Shown piece after piece: positions 43,101 to 52,591 of a DNA stretch of 64,000 nt. The translations under genes and the position numbers were made by a program. The stretch spans positions 2,765,001-2,829,000 of the forward strand of contig JASJOG010000007.1 in the NCBI GenBank assembly GCA_030142905.1. The letters run 5' to 3'. The notes under the pieces are model-generated. The model had not been told where the DNA came from. It did not search any database and saw only the letters and a list, made by a program, of their open reading frames with translations. The stretch comes from Heliopora coerulea (lineage: Eukaryota > Cnidaria > Anthozoa > Scleralcyonacea > Helioporidae). The first letter of the stretch is position 1. Every line of letters begins with the position of its first letter.

Positions 43101-46100
43101 GAATCCGTATATTGACGTCCTTTTCTTTTCATCGTGTATTCCTCTCTCCAAAGAAAGCGTACTGAATGCCTGCCTCAGTTTAATTATGTGTGTCTTCTCT
43201 CCTCTTGAACTAGAATGTTTCAGAAAGTCCATTAAAGACGAAGCATGTCGTGAATTCCGCCAAGCCTGCAGACAGTGGCCATCCTTGTCCGATGGTAAAC
43301 AAACATTATAGACGTCAGAGAAGTTCAGCCGCTCTGCCAGCAAGACGTTACACAGCCCCGCCTAGTCAGGCAGGGCTGAAGTTACATGCTGTCTTGGATT
43401 ACAACGGCAATGGTCGTGATAACATGAGATGGAACCCTGAAACAGGTTAGGCGAGAAGAGTGATGAGAGGAAAAGAGCTTGTTCGTGTGGGTGTTTAAAA
43501 AGCACATTTTTATGGTGTCGTTCGTCTTGATTTTGAACGAAATACATTAAATGATAGCTGAACGTTCGTCGAGCTCTATCCTCAGAAAACGATTTCTGAG
43601 CCCCAGACGGGGATCGAACCCACAACCTTTTGTTCCCACATTTCCAAAATATATATTTCATCAATAATATTATTAATATATAGTGGCTTCCGCTCAGGTC
43701 GCTCATATGTCGAGCTTGCACCTTAGCTCACCGTCTGAGTCTTAGTATAGATCAATGGTTAGAGCGTCTCGTCGGTCATCAGAAGATCGCGGGTTCGATC
43801 CCCGTCTGGGGCTCAGAAATCGTTTTCTGAGGATAAGAGCTTGACGAACGTTCATCTGTCATTCAAGATATCTCCAAGCTTCCACATTTCCAAAATATAT
43901 ATCTCAAAATATATTAAATAATCCCCGTCCCGATTTCTTTGTTACATACGATTATTTCTTATGATGTATCCGATCTCGTCACAAGACGTCTTTAGAACGT
44001 ATTAAAAAATAACACCTGTCCTACGTACGCTCTGGTTGGACAGGACTGAGACACAGCTGACGTCATTTCATTTTGTAGATGGATGACGCCACGAAAACTC
44101 GAAAAAACCTTGGTTATTTTATTAAAAAAAAATTAGAAAATAGCTTTCATGTCTTTGTACTGTGATAGAAACATTCATGACGCCATTTCAACCGGAAAAA
44201 CATCTTAAAACACTCGGCTACGCCTCAAGTTTTTACTAGGCATTTTCCCGGTTGAAATAACCTTATTCATATTTCTGTCACAGTACAGAGATACTCACGC
44301 AATTTCTTATTTTATTAATTGAATCATTCGAGTCAGAGCCAGCAGCTGAAAGGCAAAAATTAAATAAGTCTCCCACGGAAGAATGATTCTTTCTAGAGAG
44401 TCAGTTGATGTTGAAGACATGGTTCCACAGATTTTTTTAATTTAAGAGAGCGACTATGAACCAGTAGAAATTGTTTGTTTGATTTTGTTTACTTGGTTAT
44501 ATATTTGCCTATCTGCTGCTTTTTCTCTAACTTATGTTTCAGTAGATTCCTCTTGTATAGGTGTTTTTTTTTTGCTTTGGTTTGAGTTTTGTATCGTTTT
44601 ATACATAGGATTATTTGTCTACACAAGTGGTTGTATCATCATCATCGAGGATCTTCATGACGGTAAACAACGACATTTTCTCGGCCACGTGGAAGAGATA
44701 TCCACACTAACTCTTCAACATGATATTCAATACTTGGCTTCAGCCTCTGGTTCGTCCGATATGGTCGCATCTCAAATTTGTATTTGGGAGATTCAGACCG
44801 GTTCCTGTAAAAAGGTAAAAACATCTGCCATGTTTTGTGACTACAGAATAAAACAGATTCCGAAGATTGTCATTCTTAACTTGTGATTCAAGTAAAAAAA
44901 TAGTGGACAAGAAGCTACACCGTGTAGCTTCTTGAATCACAAGTTCAGAATGGCAATTTTCGGAATCTGTTTTATTTTGTATTTGCTTAAACTGTCGGTC
45001 GGTTATGCTTTATGTTTTGTAACAAATGGAGAAATAGGTATAAAACTGAGGAACAACGATACAGATGGATAACCCGAATGTCGAGTTAATCCAGATCTCG
45101 AAACCCACTGGGGTTGTCATCCATACCTAATTCTTAATTCGAGTACAGTTTACTAGTTTTTTGTCTAATAACCAATGTATGTAGATAAAAATATTGGAAG
45201 TACCCCTGCTTCCTCTTATGATGTGAAATATCCCCAGGGTTCGTACTTCTCCTTGAACTCCTTGAATGCTCATTGAATCAAATTTTGACTTTCAAGGGCG
45301 TTTGAAAAGCCCTTGAAATTTATAGTTTTTCTAAAACTCCTTGAATATTCCTTGAATAGTATGTTCAGGTAAAAGTGAATAATATGCTGATGGATATTGC
45401 AGAAAAACGGAAGATGTTTCACGCCACTAAGGCTAATAATTACAGGAGAACAATAAAGACCACGAATGATGGAGCAATTGAAAAAGAAACTAAAGGAATG
45501 GTTTTCAGTTCTCGTGATTTTTAACTGTTGCAGTACAGTTTGAAATCGAGCGATAGATGGTACCTAAAACAAATATTTGGTAAAATGCAACGTTTGAAGT
45601 TTATTGTCTTTTGTTTTTAGAAAATTTACCAAATACTCCTCGACAATTGTCGTTTCTCTCCTTGAAAACTCCTTGAATATTCCTTGAATTCAACTTTCCT
45701 CGAGCAGCACGAACCCTGTATCCCTAATCATCAAGAAATCCTGAGTGGGATAACGTCCTTCTTTCGAATCCAAGTGGAATGTATTTGGGTCTACCTGAAG
45801 GCCCATGGCAGATTTCTGTGTTCGTGGACCCGTTTTTAAATCAGTCCGAGATTGTTCTCTTCTGATCAAGTTCATAGTGAAAAAGGCCGTAATGTTTTCT
45901 TCGTTTTAGATCCTCACCTACCACGCTCACGACATCGTGTGCCTCGCATACTCCAGAGACGATCGTTTCTTGATCTCCGTGGGGGATTACCGTGAATGTT
46001 CTGTGGTAATTTGGGGCACGAAGGATTACAATGTACTTACTTCCTCGTTTGCTAAATATCCCATACATGACCTCAGCTGGGACCCATTCACTATGAACGA

Positions 46101-49100
46101 GTTTGTTTCAGTCGGAGAAAATGGAAACGTGCTGTTTTGGCTTCTGGATGAAACTAGGGGATCGTTCAGTCTGAGTGTGAGTGAGTTCTTGTCTCTTGTT
46201 CATTCATTAATCATTTGAGGATCAATTTATACGATGGGCCAATCCCATGATTTCCCAGGGGCTGGTGGATCACACCTTTGTGTCGCCCAATATCCCGAAC
46301 AGATGCTTGAAAATTTAAATCTAAAAAAAAAAATAATCTAGCATTATTCTAGCCATCTAGCCATTGAGGTAAGACTGGTCAGTGGAACAAAGGGGTCAGA
46401 CAATGCTTAAACACGAAAATTAAATTGTTAAAGTGATATATTATATCACTTAAATAATTTAGTTTTTATGTAGATGTAAAGTTTACATCTACATTTACTA
46501 GACTAGAGTACTAGACTGGTTAGTCAGGTAGTGAGAAATAATGTTTGGGGAACATGTTGGCGGGCCAAATAACATTACGTATGGAAAATGGTTCGCGGGC
46601 CACGTGAAATGGACTCACCGGCCACGTGAAATGGGCTCACGGGGCACGGTTTGCCGACCACTGCAAGTTTAATCCAAGCCGTCCACTGTACCACGAAGAA
46701 ACACGTCATGACTTATGGGATGCATGTCCCCTTACCTATCTAATTTTTAGAGTATGTATTTTCCTTTATGACCTTAAAGCCAAGTAACACTTGTATCATA
46801 TGATTCAGGTTTGTGAAGCTAAAGTGCCAGACGATTTACTTTACGTGAATAAGGAGGTGGGTGCCGTGAAAAAGTATTTTGATGTAAATAAATTGAGTAT
46901 AAGGAAACCAAAATTCTAGAGTCGAGAACTTACTTTTGATCCAGTGGTATAACAGTTTTTTTCTGTCATGGCAGATGCTCAGCTTAATAGTCATTTATCG
47001 TGTGTTCTTAACTGTCTATAGACGTGACTGAGCAAGCCAACGGCGCTCTCTAAATAGAAAACAACATATATTGTAAGCACACTTCCTTTACCATTTATCT
47101 TGCAAACTGGTTTTTGAAAGCTCAAAGTAAAATATTTTTGATCAGCGAGTCCTGTCTTTTCTTGATCATACTTCATCCATATTTTTTATGTCCATGGACG
47201 GTTTGTAGAATAGATCGTCCAGGTTAGCGACGTTGTGAGAATAGCTGTTGGTGGTGACTGACCTTCAATTCATCCAATCCAACCGTCAGTCGCCTACAGC
47301 AATCTTTTTCACTGCGACCGTAACCGTGGTAGCCAACCTCAGCGCAGATCTTATCAAACTCTGGGGGTTAAATTATGTGCTTTATTACTTGGTTGCAATG
47401 TTTTTTATTTTGCCAGACAGACGCTATGGTTCATTTTACTTGTGCTCGATATGCTGGGGATAGCGTGCTGTATGTGGGTAATAATGTAGGTAAGGTAGAT
47501 TTCGAAGTACACGTTCGTGAGGTAGTGATGCCTTTTTCATGAAACACAGTAAGGACAAAAAGAAGTCGTGGAAGAGAGAAGAAAAGAAAGGAATAAGTAA
47601 AAGAGGAGTAGAAAGAGAAAAGAGAAAGAGTGGGGAGTACAGGAGTGAAAGAAAGAAAAAGAGAACGAATTGAAGGAGATGGCAGGATTGGAAGAGAACT
47701 GGAGAGAAGGATGAAAAAGCGTGGATAAGAGAAGAACAGAGAGGATCGGAAGGTAATGGACTAAGGAGAGACGAGGTTGAACAGATGAGAAGGGAACTTT
47801 GAGAAAAAGAAGAGGAAGCGGGAAGATAAGGGTGGAAAGGAATAAAGAATCGAATAAGTGACAGGGCGAAGAAAAGGGGAACAAATGGGTTGATGAGAGG
47901 CTATGAAGGAAGCATTTTGAAAAGAGAAGATCTAAGGCCGGAGGTTTGTGCATGGGACATTAAATGATGGAAGAGTCCGTAAACACGGAATGTACGTTTA
48001 CTAGGCGAACGGGGACAAGGGTAGGAAGATATAGGAAAGCGGGGGAAAGGAAAGAAAGAAAAAAACAAAGTTTGACGAAAAAACACGAGGAAAAGAAAGG
48101 AATTTAAATGGAGAGAAGAATTCAAAGAGAAAAGCAGAAAATATGCTGCGAAATGGAACGTGAACTCTTATTGTCCCTGTTTGTTTTTTTTCTCTTTGAA
48201 GGGATGTTATCTGCTTGGGATACAAGACAAAACAAATGTTTCATGCATTGGGAGGCCGACGATTCCGAGATTGGTATGATAAACAAAATGAAGTGATCTT
48301 CTGAAACTGGTAGACCAGGGGTGTCCAACATTCGGCCCGCGGGCCAGAGTCAGGCCCGCCGAGGGAATATATCCGGCCCGCCAGCTAATCCCTAGTCCCA
48401 GCTCAAAATACTTATCAAAACAAAGATGGCCAGATATCTCACTAAAATGCCAATCAAGCCATTGTACAGTGTACACTGCAGTAATACAACATGACTAGTA
48501 TAGTACAGTAGATACTATATAACTGTATGATTATACTTTCTTTAGCAGTTTAGCTAAACTCTAAATAGAATCAGGGCTTATCCGTCTCATCGGCTTGTCT
48601 TGCCCACATTTACTGTGCAGCCCTCTTTCTGGCTCCTCACACAAAAAGGTTGGACACCCCTGTGTTAGACGATGAGTACCATGTTTTGCATACAAATGCC
48701 TATCCATCCACCCATTCATCCGTCAATCTATCTTTCTGTTTGTTTGTTTGTCAATCTATATACATATATGGCTATTACTTGTTCTTTGTGTGATGATTAT
48801 TGGCCAGAGTTTTTACGCTAAGTTTGCGATGTATTGAGATTTGAACGGTCATTTATTTGTTCAGATTTGTTTGCTGTCTGTGTGTCTGTTAGTATCGTTA
48901 CTTACTCTTCTTCAGTCCCATTTCTTTTATTATTAGGCATAATCATTTGTCACCGTGGTCAACTCATCACCGGTAGTTGGTCGGGACACCTTCGTTTATG
49001 GTCGGTAGTTGGCGTCAGCGAAATGAGGCTGCCAGGAGAGAACAATGTGTGAGTGAACACTGTAAATAATTGGTAGTAATCATTATAGGACAGCGGACTT

Positions 49101-52100
49101 GGATTTAGAGTAAAGTACTCTAAGGTTCTCTAAGTTAACTAACCTCATTGGTCTAGAAGAGAAAACTGAATTTGACTATGCCTTTGTGGTATTTTCCGAT
49201 GTGAATTTACATATGTCCACGGGAAAGTCACGTGCATGTGGACCTCATGTGATCACTTTTGGTCACTTAGAATCGCTTTTTGACGATGAACACATGTAAC
49301 ACAATTTTGTATTTGATAATCCAGTTTACCACGTAGTCAGATGTTTTCCACACGTAATAACTCGCAAAAACATTCACCGATTGGAATTTCTTAGGGTGTT
49401 CAGAAAGCCGCATTACCATGTAGTGAACGATGTGAATTCTTAAAAAGAAACACAATTAACTCGTTAGTTTTGCCTCCAGGTTGACTCGAGATGGCTTGGT
49501 GATTGAAGATGAAATGTCGTTAGACGCTGGAATCATTTCAGCTACATTTGATGCGTCATTAGAAATGGTAATAGATATCGAACCATGTATGTCTCCTATC
49601 CATTGAATATATATTGCAAGTATGAAATGTTTGTAAACATTTTGTCATGATTACCCATAATTCACTGACATTGTTAAACTCGTCTGATGTATTGGGGGCA
49701 CGTTGAATGGACCTGCAAACATATTACAAGCTACAGCACGAAACTGCGATTAATTTCAGATTAACTAGATTAATTTCACGACGAAACCATTAGTACCGTC
49801 AGATGTTTAGAAGAAATCTCTATGGAACCTCAGTGAAAGTTCCGCCGGTTAATGCTTCAGATTTTAAATCGCCAGCAAGAAATCAATATGAACGCGCCCT
49901 TACAATAGTTCCATGAATTCATGTAATGTTTTAGGGTATCGTGGGTACAGCTGGAGGAACACTGTGGTATATTAACTGGACAGAAAGAACCAGCATTCGT
50001 CTAGTGAGCAGCCACACACAGAAGGTAAGGTGGAAACGATAAGCCAATGTTTTGCTAGTGTTTGCGTCGTCGTTGTTACATTGTTGTTGTTGTTGGTGGT
50101 GGTGGTGATGTTTTTGTTGTCATTATCGTTGTTGTTGTCATGATTCTTGTTGTTATTGTTGTTATTATTGTTGTTATTATTGTTGTTGTTATTGTTATAT
50201 TTGTTATCGTTGTCATTGTTGTCGTTGTCATTGGTGTTGTCGTTGTTGTCATTGTTGTCGTTGTCATTGGTGTTGTCGTTGTTGTTATAGTTATTGTTGT
50301 TGTCGTTGTTATAGTTATTGTTGTTGTCGTTGTTATAGTTATTGTTGTTGTCGTTGTTATAGTTATTGTTGTTGTCATTGTTGTAATAGTTATTGTTGTT
50401 GTCGTTGTTATAGTTATTGTTGTTGTCATTGTTGTTATAGTTATTGTTGTTGTCGTTGTTATAGTTATTGTTGTTGTCATTGTTATAGTTATTGTTGTTG
50501 TAGTTATTGTTGTTGTCATTGTTGTTATAGTTATTGTCGTTGTTATAGTTATTGTTGTTGTCATTGTTGTTATAGTTATTGTTGTTGTCGTTGTTATAGT
50601 TATTGTTGTTGTCATTGTTGTTATAGTTATTGTTGTTGTCGTTGTTATACACTGGCGGTCAAAAAGAACTGCTCAAGCTCCATTTTCTGGGTAATGAGAG
50701 GTTGCAGCAATGGCTTTTGCTCAATCCTATGCCAAAACAGTCAATTTCAGATAATTTTAACGTTCCTTCCACAATTTTTGATAAAGCTCTAGTCACATTA
50801 AGCAATTTTTTATGGGGAAGTCAAAATGTATTCCTGGTTTCCCAGGAGATTACTTTTAATTGTTGGTAAAACAAGAATTTCAAGCAACATGCAAAATCAT
50901 GGGTCTAAGGCCAAGGATCAGCCTTGAAAATTGAGGGAACGTTACTCATAACGGGAGACTGCTGATCCAGTGGGCTGTAGCCAGAGAAGTGTCAGCAATA
51001 TTTTGAAGAAGCCGAGACTTACTGGAAATGTTAGAGATTTGAAGATCCATTTGAAGATCCATTTGAAGAAGGGAAAACTACGAAGAGAGAGGACAGAATA
51101 GTGGTGAGAAAAGCAAGTCAAATCGCTCTAACACTGCCCCGGAAAATTAAGCAGAAATGCAGATTGAACATGGTGAGGGTGTCTCTACTTCCGCTACTCG
51201 ACGAAGACTGAGAAAGGCTGGTCCCAACGGCCGCAAACCAAGTTAGTTTCTGCACCACAAGTGAGCAGTTCTTTTTGACCGCCAGTGCAGTTGTTGTTCT
51301 TATAGTTGTTGTTGTTGTCGTCGTTGTTGTTATAGTTATTGCTGTTATTTTTTGGTTGTTATTGATGTTGTCGTTGTTGTTATTGTGGTAATAGTATTTG
51401 TTTCAGTTGTAGTCGCGGTCATAGTCGTCGTGGTTGTCATCCCAGCGCATATTTTGTTTCCCCTTTTTTTAGATTAACTCGCTGGTGGTTAGTGGTCCAG
51501 ACGATAAATATTTTGCAACTTGTTCGAACGACGGCAGTTTACGAGTTTGGACTGCAGACGAGCTAGAGCAAACTTTACAGTTTCAAGTAATGGATCAGGT
51601 AATAAAAACATTTATTTCTTTTTTGTAACTTTGCATTATGATATAAAGGGTAAATAAAATCATATAGAAAGTGTTATATGGGATAAAGATTCGTATACAC
51701 ATCGCAGTCATAGTGGCTCCAAACAGTTTTTTGTACTGTATAAAGAGAAAGTGCATATTTGGCCATGAAAAAGGGTGTAAATAAATGTTTTTGAGGAGAA
51801 TGGAATATATTGTTATGGGCAGAAAACATCTTCGTTTTCAAAAACGCGACTGGAAAAAACTGATCGGCAAGTTCCCATGGACACAGTGACTTTTCAAATG
51901 ACACTCAATTACCTTCCAACCTTATTTATTCGAAAAAGATATTTTTGTTTTATTGGTATAATGTGTAATGCGTAAGTTTTCCGCTCACTTAAGGTGATTT
52001 GAACAGACTTTATTGTAATAATCAAGCCACCTTGATTTCTATCCAGCCTCATAGCCCTCCATGGTAGACTAAATTGTAGTGTATGCTTAAGTCTTACTTC

Positions 52101-52552
52101 AGTTAAGTTTTTTTTTCATTTTTCCATCCAGCAATGCAATTGTGTATCATTCTGCCCGACACCACCTCCTCATTCTACGACGAGCCTTACGAAGGATGGC
52201 CAAATTCTCGCTACAGTCCACCCTCATGATAAACCACGTGAGAAGCCAGTACGACCGTCTCACTGTGTGGCTGGGTACGACGATGGGACCGTAAGGTTGT
52301 TTGATCTGGGGAGAGTAGAGATGATCATGAAGATACATCCCCACGCTGTTTCAGTCACAGCTATCAAGTTTTCGGCTGATGGTAAGTTAGGATTTCATAC
52401 TTAGTAAATATATCTAAACGCTATCTAACCTGATATTAAATTTTATTATGAGCTTTCGGTTAATAAAATTTAATATCAGGTCAGAGAGCATTTAGATTTA
52501 TTTCCTATGTTTAATCCTGGCCGCGCTTCCTGCATTTTTTCTTATTTCATAT

Positions 52553-52591
<39 letters not shown>

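Noticed and set aside
49972..50694. Overlapping 179-226 codon frames rich in Asn/Thr/Val
   Set aside because: Artefacts of the TTG compound microsatellite in WDR90 intron 31.
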